Assembly (NCBI GenBank): GCA_003586115.2
Contig: QVOM02000073.1
Location: 23,236,175 to 23,300,174 of the forward strand
DNA from: Salvator merianae
Taxonomy: Eukaryota; Chordata; Lepidosauria; Squamata; Teiidae
Reading direction: 5' to 3'
DNA: 64,000 nucleotides
Below, piece by piece: positions 34,934 to 47,850 of this stretch; the stretch's first letter is position 1; each line of letters starts with the position of its first letter. The notes below the pieces were generated by a model. The model worked only from the letters and a program-made list of their open reading frames with translations. It did not search any database and was not told where the DNA came from. Both the position numbers and the translations under genes were made by a program.

Positions 34934-37900
34934 ATGCTCCCGGTAGCTGAATTCAAACAGTTCACAGATCAGCAGCCTGCCTTCAAGGTTCTCAAGCCGT
35001 GGTGGGATGTACTAGCTGAGTATATCACCATTGCAATGTTGATGATAGGCGTTTTTGGTTGCACTTTACAAGTGAGTATGGGGGAATCTCATGAAACTCC
35101 TACCGGGGGGTGGTGGTGTCACAGTATTCTGTAGAACACTGGACAGTGGGGGAAAACGTGCATATGTTGAATAATTGCTTAATGCAGGGACGTCCAGCTT
35201 TTGCAGCTGGATTCTCTATTGATAACTGGGGCAGATGGAGATAGTGCAGACAAAGAGAATTTTTGGCTGGGTTTGGCCCTGCAAGTGAATGGTGGCCATT
35301 CCCAAGATGGTGGATCACCTAAGCAAGTGTCCAGACAAGGTAAATCCTTCAGTTTATGTGTAAAACCCAAGCTGGGTGTTGATTTCCCACAATAACATTA
35401 TTGCAGGATATCACCCCAATAACCCAGGGTTGTACTGTATTGGTTTTGCCTTGGACACATCAGGCAATCCCAACATAGTCCTGGGACAAACTTGGGTTTT
35501 ACACCCTGGCTGGATGCAGCCTTAATATACTATTCTGCACAAATTTGTGGAAAAAACCTTTTCTTTAGCCTCAGTAGAATGGGAGAAAATAGTGTTTTCT
35601 GTCACCCAGTATACTAGAAAGAAGTTTATTTTAGCCAGACAAATACTTTAATCAGCAAGAGAGGAATGTAAAGAGCACTTTTTCCCACCACTGGGCTGAG
35701 CATTTGTGGAAAAGAGCACCTTTCCCCCTTTCTTGGCAATCAAAACATGTTTCTGGCTATTAGATTTCTGGAAAATCTTTACAACTCCATTTTCCCTTCT
35801 TAGAAACAACAACAACAATAAAATATGTTCCCTTCCTTGTGTGAAAAATCCTACTGGGTCAAGGAGATTCCGGTCTAGTCCACTTTTTGCTGGGTTTATG
35901 GAATATGGTGTTTTTTGTTTTGTTCTTTACAAGTATTTAAAAAGGTGATATCTTGCTTATAGCCTGAACGTGGAAGCGTTACTAGGTCACACTCCTACTG
36001 CAGATTACTCTGTTCTTCTAGATGCCATGATAGAGCCCATTCCTAACTCTCTTCTCCACCATGACAACAGGTGACTCAAGATAAGATTATCTGCCTTCCC
36101 AGCCATGTCCCCAGTGGCACAGCCTTCACTGATGCAACTTGTGAAGACTTCACCAAGAAGAGAATCAATACTTCTGGGCCAAGCGACTCCTCTACCTATG
36201 AGCAATTGACTGGACTGCGGAATAATCTAGATCTCCAACAATACAACTATATCAATCAGATGTGCTATGAAACAGCCCTTCATTGGTACGCCAAGTACTT
36301 CCCCTACTTGGTTGTTATCCATACCCTCATCTTCATGGTGTTTGCCTCCTTTTGGTTTAAGTTTCCTGGGACCAGCTCCAAGATTGAACATTTTGTATCC
36401 ATCCTGAGCAAGTGCTTTGACTCTCCTTGGACCACACGAGCTATCTCTGAAGTCTCTGGGGAGAATCAGGAGAATGCAATCTCAGTGAAGGTGCATCGGA
36501 GGAAGAAAACTAGTACTTCTTCTGAGGCTGTTGAGCTGTCACCCACAGGGGGATCAGTTTCAGAGAAGAAAGTTGCAGAATCCTCCTCAGTTACTCTGTT
36601 GGACAAAAAAGAAGGGGAGCAGGCTAAGGCCCTCTTTGAAAAAGTGAAGAAGTTCCGACTCCATGTTGAGAAAGGAGACATCCTTTATACTATGTACATC
36701 CGCCAAACTGTCCTCAAAGTCTGCCAGTTTCTGGTCATTACTGTCTACAACGCGATATTGGTTCGTAATATCAACTTTGTTGTGCCATGCAGCATCAGGA
36801 TGGAGGATATTACAGGCTATGACCATTTTTGTTGCAATCACACCAAAGCCCACCTTTTTTCTAAGCTGGCAATTTGTTATATCTGCTTTCTGGGCATATA
36901 TGGCATGACATGCCTCTACACGCTCTACTGGCTCTTTCACCGCCCACTTAAAGAATATTCATTTCAGTGTGCACGAAACGAGACAGGCATCAGCGACATC
37001 CCTGATGTCAAGAATGACTTTGCTTTCATGCTGCATCTCATTGACCAATATGATTCTCTCTACTCCAAACGTTTTGCTGTGTTCCTCTCTGAGGTCAGTG
37101 AGTTCAAACTTAAGCAACTCAACCTCAGTCATGAGTGGACAGTGGATAAACTGCGGCAGAAGCTACAAAAGAATGTCCACAACCGCTTGGAACTCCATCT
37201 CTTTATGCTTCCTGGACTGCCTGACACAACCTTTGAGCTGACTGAACTGCAGTCCCTGAAACTGGAGCTCCTTAAAGATGTTACATTCCCAGCCTCAGTG
37301 ACTCAGTTAGTCAATCTCCAGGAGCTAACCCTGATCAACTGCCCTGTTAAGCTGTCTTTTACATCATTTATGTTCTTCCGTGAACAGCTGAAGGTGATGC
37401 TTGTGAAGTTTGATGACATAAAGGATATACCAGTGTGGATCTACAACTTAAGAGGCTTGGAAGAGTTGTACATCTCAGGGCATTTCAGCCAGGAGATGGG
37501 ACGGGCAGGAGCTCTGGAAAGCCTGCGTGAACTAAAGAACCTGAAGGTTCTGACATTGCATAGTAACATCTCAAAATTGCCTGCCAGTGTAGCTGATGTT
37601 TCAACACATCTGCAGAAGCTCAGGATCCATAATGATGGAACCAAGCTGGTGACACTCAATAACCTCAAAAAAGTCTTCTCAGTACAAGAAGTAAAGCTGA
37701 TCAACTGCAACCTGGAACGCATCCCCCATGCTGTCTTCAGCCTGGTGAACTTGCAGGAGCTGGACCTTCGGGACAACCAACTGCGTTCCATTGAAGAAAT
37801 TATCAGCTTCCAACATTGTCGCAAACTGGTATGTCTCAAACTCTGGTACAACCACATTGACAGCATCCCAGAACATTTTCGCAAGCTCAAAACCTTAGAA

Positions 37901-38323
37901 CAACTTGACCTCAGCCATAATCGGATTGAAGTTCTCCCTTCTCAACTATTTCTGTGCACCAGGTTGACTTATCTGGATCTCTCTCATAACCACATCCGGG
38001 TCATCCCTGCTGGGATGGGAGTTCTACAGAGCCTTCAGTATTTTGCCGTCTCTCACAACTCCTTAGAAGCATTGCCGATTGAAGTGTTCCTCTGCAGGAA
38101 ACTCAAGATTCTTAAAGTAGGGTACAACAAATTGCACCGCCTCTCTGACCGTGTGAGCTGGTTACCTCTGCTCTCCAGACTAGAGCTGAAAGGGAATCAA
38201 CTTGAGGCCCTTCCCCAGGAGATTGGCCAATGTTCAATGCTTAAGCGCAGTGGCCTTGTGGTGGAGAGCAATCTTTATGAGGCACTGCCTTTAGAAATTA
38301 GGGAGAAAATGGAGGCAGAATGA
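34934..38323 (+). CDS. LRRC8E: LRRC8E, volume-regulated anion channel subunit, complete coding region in two exons
   Basis: LRRC8 proteins form the hexameric volume-regulated anion channel (VRAC) of the plasma membrane. LRRC8A is obligatory, and LRRC8E is one of the partners that tune conductance, organic-solute selectivity and redox response. Coding exons are 34934-35071 (46 codons) and 36071-38323 (V47 to stop), joined across a GT-AG intron; the total of 796 codons equals human LRRC8E. It starts [10 protein letters not shown], against [10 protein letters not shown] in human. Membrane helices lie at about residues 23-47 and 125-145 and, after the cytosolic loop, about 265-285 and 310-335. 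Cys54 of the first extracellular loop is kept. The residue at the LRRC8A Arg103 position is Leu ([10 protein letters not shown]), as in human LRRC8[21 protein letters not shown] and [20 protein letters not shown] are family signatures. Residues from about 400 to the C-terminus are leucine-rich repeats. The ATG lies 1 nt after an acceptor, so a 5' UTR exon lies upstream. Confidence 0.97.
35072..36070 (+). other. LRRC8E intron between the two coding exons
   Basis: It starts GTGAGT at 35072 and ends CAACAG at 36070, 999 bp long. It falls after codon 46 (phase 0), the same place as in mammalian LRRC8C and LRRC8E as I recall. It holds one fold-back element at 35358-35504. Confidence 0.9.
35358..35504. 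repeat. fold-back element with GTGTAAAACCCAAG arms
   Basis: GTGTAAAACCCAAG at 35358-35371 is mirrored perfectly by CTTGGGTTTTACAC at 35491-35504. The 147-bp unit is non-coding and lies in the LRRC8E intron. Confidence 0.55.
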
Positions 38324-39083
38324 TGGAGTTCAGCAGGTCTTTCAAATGTGGGTCATGTAGCATGGAGTGAATGGGAACCTGGCTAAACAGCTTACAAACT
38401 GTTCTGGTCCTTTTTGGTTGTGCCACCATGGAGTGAAGCTGGGAAGGCTAGTAGTGAAGTTTCAGTTGAGCCTAGAACTCAGCTGGAAGCGGAACTCACT
38501 GTTCAGGTTTGTAAGAACTAAAAAAGCTCAGTGTTCAGATGGAGCAGAAGCCTAAGAAAGAACAACTGCAAGTAACTCTTGAGATGAAAAGACTTCAGTT
38601 TATTGTTTTGGTTTTTATCAAAATGGATAAGTTGCAGGAATTATCTAAGAGGAAGAAATGGCTGTATTGGACCAATCAATAATTATAATTATTTTTTAAT
38701 ATACATTTTGCACATTGTGTGTAATTATGAAATGTGGGATTTTGCAAGTCTGTTTTGTTCAAACAGATTGTCTCCTTCTCCATACCTGTCTATTCAGCTA
38801 ACATAGCTGTAGTAGCTTCACCACCACCTCACTTGCATTCCAAGCAGCAGGTATGTGTGCTGCCTCTGATGCTAAAGGACATGTAATTCAGCTGTCATTA
38901 CTAGCAACTTATAGACGTACCATACAGCCTTATCTAGGCCTCATTCATTAAACATTCACCTCATTTCCCTCTAGAGGGTTTTTATAAATTTTCCATCTAC
39001 CTCCAGCTTCGATTGAACTAGATGATGGGACTTCCATAATCATAGATATTCTTCTACTTACCTGTATAAACCAGATGAATAAA
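38324..39083 (+). terminator. LRRC8E 3' UTR with candidate poly(A) signal
   Basis: The sequence after the TGA... region of LRRC8E is A/T-rich and non-coding. The first good AATAAA is at 39078-39083, which would give a 3' UTR of about 0.78 kb. Whether it is the signal actually used is inference. Confidence 0.4.
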
Positions 39084-39683
39084 ATGTGATAGGATTACAT
39101 ATATATGGTGGGTGTGCAAGGAGGTTTGGTTACACTGTTCTGAGACCATTGGTCTTGGCTGCCTCAGGTGATTCTCCAGTCAGCACAGGTATACTTTTGT
39201 TTTGTTGCTTCAAATTTTAACTTGATCTTAGTTTCTCAAAGTAAATATTTGCCTGCCCAGTCTTTTCCTCCCCACCTTGCCTGCTTTTTTCTTAGAGCAC
39301 TTTGGAACATTGCTCTGGACAATATAGCCCCTTTCAATATTCTTCCCATTGATAATATAGCAATTCATAGCCAATGAAACATAAAAAAATCTTTTAGGGA
39401 AGAAACAAGAACAGAGTTGAAATGACAAGAAATATGGATGGGTAATACAATCTTTTTTTATACATTTGAACCCTAACCACTGATACAGCAGCAGTTAGCT
39501 GCTGATGGGCTAATGTAGTAGGCATCCAAGATGAAAGAAGCAGAGTTAGGCATGAATCACACCATGGGCTGGCACAATCAAAGTCAAGGTGCTAATCACC
39601 ATCTTGACTTACTCCACCCCACAAACTACACTTGGAGGCAACTCATTTCACCCAGTATTCTTAGTCTTACCCCACACCATTTA

Positions 39684-40175
39684 CAGTCATACCTTGGTAC
39701 TCATCGTTAATTGGTTCTAGGGGGCGCGATGAGTACCAAAGATGTATCAAACAAATTTTTCCCATAAATAATCATGTAAATAAATTTAATGCATTCCCAA
39801 ACCAAAGACAATGCACATTTTTAAGGCAATAAGCAAAAAGATAGGGTTGTGTTTCATTACTTTACATGAGTAATAAACCTAAAAATTAATAAATACCTGT
39901 ACAGTACTTAGATTAAATAAACAAAATGACCACAGAAGCCATGATAAGACCGCAAGGGGATGTGCACAGGGCAAGAGCTACCATGTGACTAACATGTGAA
40001 CCTTTGTTTCAGCTGGAAAGGGTAGCAAGTCACGAGGCAACCTGCACTGCCAAGTTCTAGCTTGTGCATTGAGTACCAAACAAACAATGAGTACCAAGAC
40101 AAAATTTTCACGTCAAAATGCATTGAGTACCAAATTTGATGAGTTTCAAGGCAGTTGAGTACCAAGGTACCACTG
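39684..40175. mobile_element. Tc1/mariner-type (Tigger-like) MITE, 492 bp
   Basis: The ends CAGTCATACCTTGGTACTCA and TGAGTACCAAGGTACCACTG form inverted repeats and are flanked by TA on both sides (39682-39683 and 40176-40177). TA target duplication plus CAGT termini point to the Tc1/mariner superfamily. Internally the GAGTACCAA motif recurs several times near the right end. No transposase frame. Confidence 0.75.
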
Positions 40176-40273
40176 TAGTTGGGAAGAGCCTTAGTCCTTC
40201 AAAAATCCATCATCAGCTTCTGCCCAACCAATCTGATTCAGTTTGTCTCCCGCCAGGACAAACTCCAGGGACT

Positions 40274-43200
40274 ATTTATTTATTTATTTATTTGCATTTT
40301 TATCCCGCCCTATACCCGAAGGTCTCGGGGCAGGTTATGACAATTAAAACAACAATAACAAAGTCATAAAAGGCATGCAATGAAACAGTAGTCTGAAAGT
40401 AGGGAGGGAAAGCTGTATCTTTAGCAAAAGGCAAGTGTAAATAGGTGCATCTTTATTCTCCTGAAGATGTAAAGTGAAGAAGCTTGATACACCTCAGGGG
40501 GAAGGGTGTTCCACAGCCTGGGAACCACCACTGAAAAGACCCTATCCCGGGTGCCCACCCCTTTAGCTATTGAAGGCGGTGGTACAACTAGGAGGGCCTC
40601 ATCTGCAGATCGTAAGGCACAGGCAGGCTGATATGGGAGAAGATGCTCCTTTAGGTATTTGGGGCCGAAGCCATTTAGGGACTTATAGGCTAAGGCTAAC
40701 ACCTTGAATTGGGCTTGGTAGTGAATTGGCAGTCAGTGCAGCTCTTTTAAGACCGGCGTGATACGCAGCCGGCCAGTTGTTCCAGTCAGCAGTCTTACTG
40801 CTGCATTCTGCACCAGTTGCAGCTTCCAAACTGTCTTCAAGGGCAGCCCCATGTAAAGCGTATTACAGTAATCCACTCTGGAAGTTACCAAAGCATGGAC
40901 TACTGTGGCCAGATTATCTCTGTCCAGAAGGGCTCATAGTTGGAGAACCAGCCGTAGCTGGAGATATGCACTCATGGCCACCGCCTCCACCTGAGTTTCA
41001 AGTGTAAGCGTAGAGTCCAAGAGTACACCCAAATTCCGCACCTGTCCTTTCTGGGGCAAAGCAACCCCATCAAGGGTCAGATGCCTTCCAATTTCATGGA
41101 TCCGAGACCCTCTTGACACACAGTACCTCTGTCTTGTCTGGATTCAGCTTCAATTTATTGGCCCTCATCCTGCCCATTACTGCTTCCAGGCATCTGTCCA
41201 ACACTTCAACCTGCAGAAGAGAAGCCTGCAGAAGAGAAGACTGAGAGGAGACATGATAGCTGTTTTCAAGTATCTGAAGGGCTGTCACAGTGCAGAAGGA
41301 TTGGCCCTATTCTCAGTTGCGCAAGAAGGAAGGACTAGAAACAATGGGATGAAAATTCAAGGGAGTAGATACAGGCTAGATATTAGGAAAAACTTTCTGA
41401 CCATAAGGGCAATCAGTCACTGGAACAGGTTGCCACAGGAGGTGGTGGGCTCTCCTTCACTGGAGATCTTCAAGGAAAGGCTGGACAGATATCTGTCTGG
41501 GATGCTTTAGTGAATCCTGCATTGAGCAGGGGGTTGGACTCGATGACCCTGGAGGTCCCTTCCAACTCTATGATTCTATGATTCAACCACCCGTCCTGAT
41601 TCAGATGGCACAGATATGTAGAGCTGGGTGTCATCTGCATATTGATGACATCTGACTCCAAATCTCCTGATGATCTCCCCCAGCGGCTTCATATAGATAT
41701 TGAAAAGCATGGGAGATAAGATCGACCCCTGAAGAACCCCACACCTGAGTTCCCTGGATGACGAGCAAGAATCTCCCACAACTGCCTTCTGGAATCGGCC
41801 TCGGAGATAGGAGTGGAACCACTGTAACACAGTGCCTCCAACTCCTAAACTCTGTGGTCTCTCCAGAAGGATATCATGATCAATGGTGTCAAAAGCTGCC
41901 AAGAGATCCAGGAGAACCAATAGGGATGCATTCCCCTTGTCTTTCTCTTAGAGAAGGTCATCAAGTAGGCAACCAAGGTGGTTTCTGTGCTGTAACCAGA
42001 CCTGAGGCCAGATTGAAATGAGTCTAGATAATCAGCTTCTTCCAAGTGTGCTTGTAGTTGAACAGCTACGGCACTCTCTAATACCTTGCTCAAAAATGGT
42101 ATGTTGGCCGCCGGGTGATAGTTGTTTAAATCATCTGGATTCAGGGAGGACTTTTTGAGGAGGGACCGTACCACTACCTCTTTAAGAGCCAGCAGGTCCA
42201 CCCCATCTCTTAAGGAGGCATTTACTGCTCTCTGGACCCACCCAGTCATACCCTCCTTGCTAGCTTTTATCAACCAAGAAGGGCAAGGATCTAGAGGGCA
42301 TGTAGTAGGTTGACCCCTAGCAAGCAGCTTGTCCGCATGCTCAGGTCGCAATAATTGAAACTGATCCAAAGTAACTGGACCAGATGGTTCTCTAGACACT
42401 TACTCTGGATTATTCTCAACTGTGGCATCCAATCCCCCACGAATCTGAGCAACTTTGCCCTCAAAGTGCCTTGCAAATTCATCACAGCAGATATTACAAG
42501 GCAATCGCCCTTGTTTTCTTGGGCATGATTTTATAAGACCATTTACTACTTGGAAGAGCTCTGCTGGATGGTTACCTGAGGACGCAATGGTGGTGGAGAA
42601 ATAAGATCTTTTCGCTGCCATCGCTGCCACATGATAGGCACAATAATGTTTTCTAGCCTGTGTTCGATCAGATTCACAGCGGCATTTACGCCACCTGTGC
42701 TCTAGCTGTCAACCTTCCTGTTTCATTGCCCGTAACTCCGCGGAACACCACGGTAGCATTATGGGCTCTACAGGCATGCCGAGGGCGCTTGGGAGCAATC
42801 ACGTCAATGGCCCTGTCATCTCCTTATCCTAGAGAGAGACCAGAGCCTCGGCAGGAACGTCATCCATGCCAACCAGAAAATCCCCCAGAGCATTCAGGAA
42901 TTGTTCAGATTCCATAAGTCTTCAGGGGCGGACCATCTCAGTGGGTCCCCCACCCCCAGGGAATGGTCCGTCAATGACAGTGGGCTTATCATCAACCCTC
43001 CTATCAATGGATTCTCATCAATCGACTCTGTGTCAAAGACCAGATCGAGGGTATGGCCCGCTGTGTGAGATGGGCCACTTACAAACTGAGATAGCCCCAT
43101 AGTTGTCATGGAGGCCATGAAGAACTGAGCTGGTCCACTGAGGATAGTCTCTGCATGGATGTTAAAATCTCCCAAAACCACTGTGGCAGGGACCTCCAGT

Positions 43201-43310
43201 ACCACATTAGAGATCACCTCAACCAGCTCAGATAGGGAGGCTGCTGGGCAGCAGGGTGGGTGGTACACCAGCAACATCCCTATTCTGTTTCTCTGGCTCA
43301 GTAACAAGAA
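40274..43310 (-). mobile_element. L2-type non-LTR retrotransposon, near full-length ORF2 but broken, with nested CR1
   Basis: On the minus strand from right to left: an APE endonuclease part (LVYHPPCCPAASL, VVLGDFNIHAE, LSLTDHS; 43310-42895), a linker, then reverse transcriptase (LDLLAAFDTIDHDILL, GVLQGSILSPMLFNIYM, YADDTQLY; about 42030-41590). A CR1 interrupts it at 41212-41581, followed by the C-terminal region (YKSLNGFGPKYLKEHLLPYQ, FSVVVPRLWNTLP; about 40700-40420) and a (TAAA)n tail at 40297-40274. YADD is the RT catalytic motif. Several stops and frame changes separate the blocks, so the element is inactive. The DLxAAFDTIDHDILL wording places it in the L2 rather than CR1 clade. Confidence 0.9.
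41212..41581 (+). mobile_element. CR1 LINE 3' end nested in the L2, with TTCAACC target duplication
   Basis: It encodes the final CR1 codons and tail (AGGAGACATGATAGCTGTTT, GGAACAGGTTGCCACAGGAG, CAAGGAAAGGCTGGACAG) and ends in ATTCTATGATT octamer units. TTCAACC occurs at 41205-41211 and 41582-41588, directly flanking it. It lies opposite to the host L2, which it splits between the RT and C-terminal parts. Confidence 0.9.
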
Positions 43311-43319
43311 CAATCCCTC

Positions 43320-44495
43320 AAACTCAAGTCGTAGAGTGGATTGGTCATCTGGTAAGAGAGATGGAAGTCTTACGGACTACAGTAGTTTTTGGACTAGTTT
43401 TTCACTTTCTTTTAGTTCAAGAATTAGCTGCTGGAAGACGAGGGAGAGATTGGAAAAGCCACTAGCAATAATTACTGTGTTTCTTGAAGTCCTGTGCAAT
43501 TAGATTTGAAGTTATTTGCTATGGAACTCAGCTGGAGTTTCTTTTAAATGTTCCTAGGATTGAGTTAAAAGATAGTGTGGGGAATGATTCTTGAGCAATT
43601 CATACTTTTACCGGCACTGCTTGCCTTTATTATTAAGCTTTAATTCTGACTGGATCAATCGGCACTCTGTTCTGGGCCAGTTGGCCAGTCTGCACATGTC
43701 TAATTACTGGGAATGGCCCAGTAAGCCATGTTCCCTCATGCCCAGGTGTTTGGAAGAGGAAAATAGAAACATGAAGCTATGGGTGGGAATGAGAATTTGT
43801 CATGTGAGTCACTGGGAAAAAACAAACCTACATCTTGAAGCAGAAAATTAGAGAAGAGAAAATTAGACAAGGCTGCTCTGCAATGAAATAACGATACCTT
43901 GAATAGCATGCATAGTGGTAAGAGAGACGTTTCTGTGTTTGATACAGTAGAACAACAGAGTCATATGAGGCAGCTCATAGAAATGTATTGAGAGATATAA
44001 ATTGGAAAAATAATGAAAAAGTATTATGATAGGTATCAAAAGGAGCAAGGCAGAATGGAAAAGAGCAAGGAATTTATAGTACACTGAAAGGCATAGGTCA
44101 GGTGTTCATGTTTATTGCGTGGAGGCCATAATATATAGTACATGCCATGTATGTAGAAAATCCAAGACTCAGCCTCAAGCAAATAGGTGATAGGGAAAAG
44201 TTATCCACTTCAACTGCTTAACAGTCTGGGTTGGACAAAGAAAGACTAAATAGTTGGTTTGCTATAAAGCAGCAATCTGTGTATTTCCTAACACTATGAG
44301 AGCTTCCTTCCGATAGGCAAGAAAGGTACTAAATTTCAGATCAGCTTTTTGGGGGAGACCATTCCCTAAATGGAGTACCACAGTTGAAAAGTCTTTTTCC
44401 TTCCACTTACTACCACCCTAATCAGAAGAGACCAACACATTGCAAGATGGGCCTCAGAAAATGATCGTAGAGTTCAGACAGGTTCTTGGTAGAGA
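43320..44495. other. no recognised feature
   Basis: Non-coding, A/T-rich. No element boundary can be named. Confidence 0.4.
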
Positions 44496-44499
44496 TAAT

Positions 44500-44679
44500 G
44501 GCCCTTTCTGCACTTGGCTTTATTCTGGATTATATCCCAGAATAGGGACCTGCTATCCACATACTAGTGCTGATTATAGCAGGCCACAGGTGGGGCCTGC
44601 CATAGTTCATAGTAGTATGCCGAAGGCAGATCCCTATTCCAAGATATAATCTGGAATAAGGTCAAGTGCAGAAAGGGCC
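44500..44679. mobile_element. MITE of the GGCCCTTTC-terminus family, copy C (180 bp)
   Basis: Ends GGCCCTTTCTGCACTTGGC and TCAAGTGCAGAAAGGGCC. The interior (ATTCTGGATTATATCCCAGA, CTGCTATCCACATACTAGTG) aligns along its full length with copy B at 20685-20864. Confidence 0.8.
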
Positions 44680-45104
44680 GTTGTGTTGAGAGGAGCATCA
44701 GGCAAGACATTGGGACGTTTGGGTGAAATATGGTACGGAAATAAAATCATAAGCACAGGCAGCTTCCCTTTTTTTATGTTGCCACTGGTATTGAATGCTA
44801 CATGCCAAATATTGGAGGAGCCATTTTCTTTTCCTGTAGGAGACTGTTGATTGGGGCCTATGGGGGGAAGCACAGTTTGGAAGCCTTGCTTTGATCTCTT
44901 CAAGTGTCATTCAAGAAGTTTTCAGACCCATTAAAAATGGTGGGAGGTTTCTGGCATGATGGTGAGACTGGCAGACAGCCCTGATGCCATTTCAGGGCAC
45001 TGTGAGTCTGTCACCCTCATAATCTGAAATAAGGATAGTGTAGGAAATCTCACACTAGCTTTACTGTTCTGGCATGTTGCTGGATGATCGATTGTGTGGC
45101 AAGT

Positions 45105-45218
45105 CTCCTTCAGCATCATTTCAGAAGCAACTTCTGGGAGCTTGCCATGTGCAAGAAAAAAGAGGGGGTTGGCCACAGTGGACTCCTGGAAGTTCCTTCT
45201 GATGTGATGCTGAAGGAG
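45105..45218. repeat. fold-back element with 36-bp arms
   Basis: The arms 45105-45140 and 45183-45218 (CTCCTTCAGCATCA at the outer end of the left arm) are inverted copies with about five mismatches and a 42-bp loop. A degenerate relative may lie at 20375-20600. Confidence 0.65.
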
Positions 45219-45219
45219 C

Positions 45220-46680
45220 CCACGAGTGTTATGTGTGTGTGTTTCAGGGAAATGGCATCATCTGGCAACTCCACATTCTGTCTGAAGGATCCCTAAGAAA
45301 GATCGAAGCAATGCTTCCAGTTTTCCCCTTCTCCTCTGGTTGCGATTGGTGGACCACTGCTTGTTTTCTGGAGACTGGTCACAGAAGCCAATTTCATTCA
45401 TATCAGCCATTTCCACAGATGACAAAAAGGTCAAGCACGGGAAGTCTTGAGGGACAGAGATATTCCTAATAATTTACAATGAATGTTAGTAGATTCCATG
45501 AGGAATGATACAGGTTTTCAACAGAGAGTTTAATGATGTAAAGGTTGGACACAGCATGATTTAGAAATGGAGAATTCAAAAACAAAAGGCGCTTAAATTT
45601 AGGCCATACACCACAGAGAATTTCAGATGCCAAGGCTGAGTAGAGATTACACCACAGCACAGCACAGCATAGTCTATTAGGTTGCTTCTACACCCAATGT
45701 ATAAACTACCTTTAAGAAGTCTTTCTGGTGAAAAACAGTTGACGTATCCACCTGTTACATGCTTGATAGTGGCACAGACTGAAAGTACTAGTGTATAAAG
45801 TGATGGGAGTGTGTCAAGCCTATTGGTTTTCTTGATGCAGTGCCTACTTCAGTAGTATGGAGCAGCTAGTAGACTTACAGTCTGCAGGAAAGATATGGGC
45901 CTCTAAAGCACTGTTTTGAGAGTTCATGCTAGAAGGACCTTGTACCTGTTCGAGAACTTTGGTTCACAAAGGAAATTGTTTAAGTTTAATATTTTAAAAA
46001 GAGTTTAGTTGCAGCTCCTTCAAAAGGAACTAAAAAACTTTGGGAGATGTTTCTTTCAGATGTTTGGGGGGGGGGTACATGCAAAAACACACCTATCTGG
46101 AGAGGGTGGGCATCTGGATCCTCCTAGAATCTGGAAAAGCAATACAGGTAAGATGTATCTGTCTTTGGAGCTCTGGTAGTATGCATACTATGCAGTCCTT
46201 AGTTAATAAAATTATTCACCAGAAGTCTTGCTTCATTTTGTGCATAGCTCAAAAGTGTGCAGGAACATGAATGCACAAAAACTGATCCAGTAATGTATTT
46301 TGAATTTTACATGGCTTTTTTCCTTACTGTCTATGTAGCAGATTATGTTGGGATAATCTGAGTTGCAAGATGAGCTAGAATATGAGATTTTTACCCCACA
46401 CACACACTTAGGCTGTCTATCTAAACTTTAAAATTAATTTACAGCCCGTTGAATTCAATGTGCACATAGAATAATGCAGGACTCAGTGCAGACCAAGGTC
46501 AAAACCAAAAACCTCACTTTCATCTTACCTAACGGAGTTTCAGTCCTTTGCATAAAAATATGGCTCACCAAACTGAACTGAAGCTTTCAATTTCTTCTTG
46601 ACCTTCCTTCCCCATCATGCATTCTCCTGACCAGTAGTGACTGATGCCCATGGTCACCTAAAATGAAGTGGCACCAAGGT
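45220..46680. other. no recognised feature
   Basis: Intergenic DNA between LRRC8E and the second LRRC8 gene. Only short homopolymers, such as a G-run near 46065-46073. Confidence 0.4.
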
Positions 46681-46683
46681 CAG

Positions 46684-46865
46684 GAGTTGATGGGTATCAC
46701 CAAGTCGTGGCTGACTCCTGGTTGACTGCACGGGCACCTCTGTGCAGTTTTCTTGGCAGAGATACAGAAGCAGTTTTCCATTGCCTACTTCTAGGAAGAG
46801 GCCAGGGATCCAAATGGCAACCCTTTGCTTTCCAGGCACTTTGCTCTCCCACTGAGCTACAGAAT
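46684..46865 (-). repeat. Sauria/Squam-type SINE
   Basis: Antisense head (CTCTCCCACTGAGCTAC near 46845-46860), body (GCAGAGATACAGAAGCAGTTT) and 3' tail (ACCAAGTCGTGGCTGACTCC). The tail resembles the Bov-B 3' end at 10470-10510. Confidence 0.8.
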
Positions 46866-46869
46866 GCTT

Positions 46870-47720
46870 AGAACTAAGAGTAGGTTTAACACTATTAAGA
46901 CTGTAATCATGCTTGGATCCCCATGAAAATTGAAATATGCATAAAGGAGAAGGGTTGTGGTGAAACTCTGTCCACTTTATCCTTATGGGGCTGGTTGTCT
47001 CTATTGCTGGTCTGCACTATCCAATTGACCTCAGCATGATCCCATGAATGTGTACTTATACTATGTACAATCTGAGGAAGATGAAGATGATTGAGGAAGA
47101 TGAACTCTGTTCATTTTAAGTTCAGCTGAGGGATGTGCTTCACTGTATGAGTTAATTTGGAGCTAGGTCCTTCCACACCTTCTGAAACTCTTTGCTTTTT
47201 GTCCCTAATTCTGTTACACAATTTTTCTCTGTTTGGTTACTGTGCTTTACATCTTATTGCCACCTAGTGGATAACACCATTTCAACAACACGGAGCACAG
47301 TCAAAGGCAGATTTTGAGAACTCCCTTTATGTGAGATAAGATGTAAGCAGGCAGGCTATATTAGGGAACGCCTTAGAGAATTTCCGCGCTGGCCAGGACA
47401 CAGAACCACAAAGTGTACTAGGAGCCAGGTGGGTTCTCTCTTAGACCGTACCAGCATGCAGAAGGGAAACTCCTAGTACATTTGTGGTCCAGTATAGTGA
47501 CTAGTGCAGAATTGCCCTTACATTTGAAAACCAACCAGCTATTTTTTAAAATCTGTCAGAAGATGCAGCCATATGCACCTGATGTTACCAGTGGAATCAA
47601 ATATGAGGTTACACAGTGAAGAAGTTGTTACTGCCCATTTTTTGTCTGGATCCAAGTGTCTCTCTCTTAGGATTTGACATTACAATATAGTATATCCTTT
47701 GGTTGTGCTAGCTCTTGTCT
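46870..47720. other. no recognised feature
   Basis: Non-coding sequence. I see no conserved element. Confidence 0.4.
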
Positions 47721-47724
47721 TTCT

Positions 47725-47850
47725 CAGCCATCCAGATGTTCTTGGATTATAACTCCCATCATCCCTAGTTAGCATTCAGGCATGATTCTGGTAATGGGAG
47801 CTGTAGTCCAAAAGCACTGGAAGACCTCCTGCCTGGGAAGCTCTGGAGTA
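47725..47850. repeat. palindromic interspersed repeat (hAT-like family), best-preserved copy
   Basis: CATCCAGATGTTCTTGGATT and ATAACTCCCATCATCCCTAG form one arm. AATGGGAGCTGTAGTCCAAA and AGCACTGGAAGAC form the inverted arm. Confidence 0.55.
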
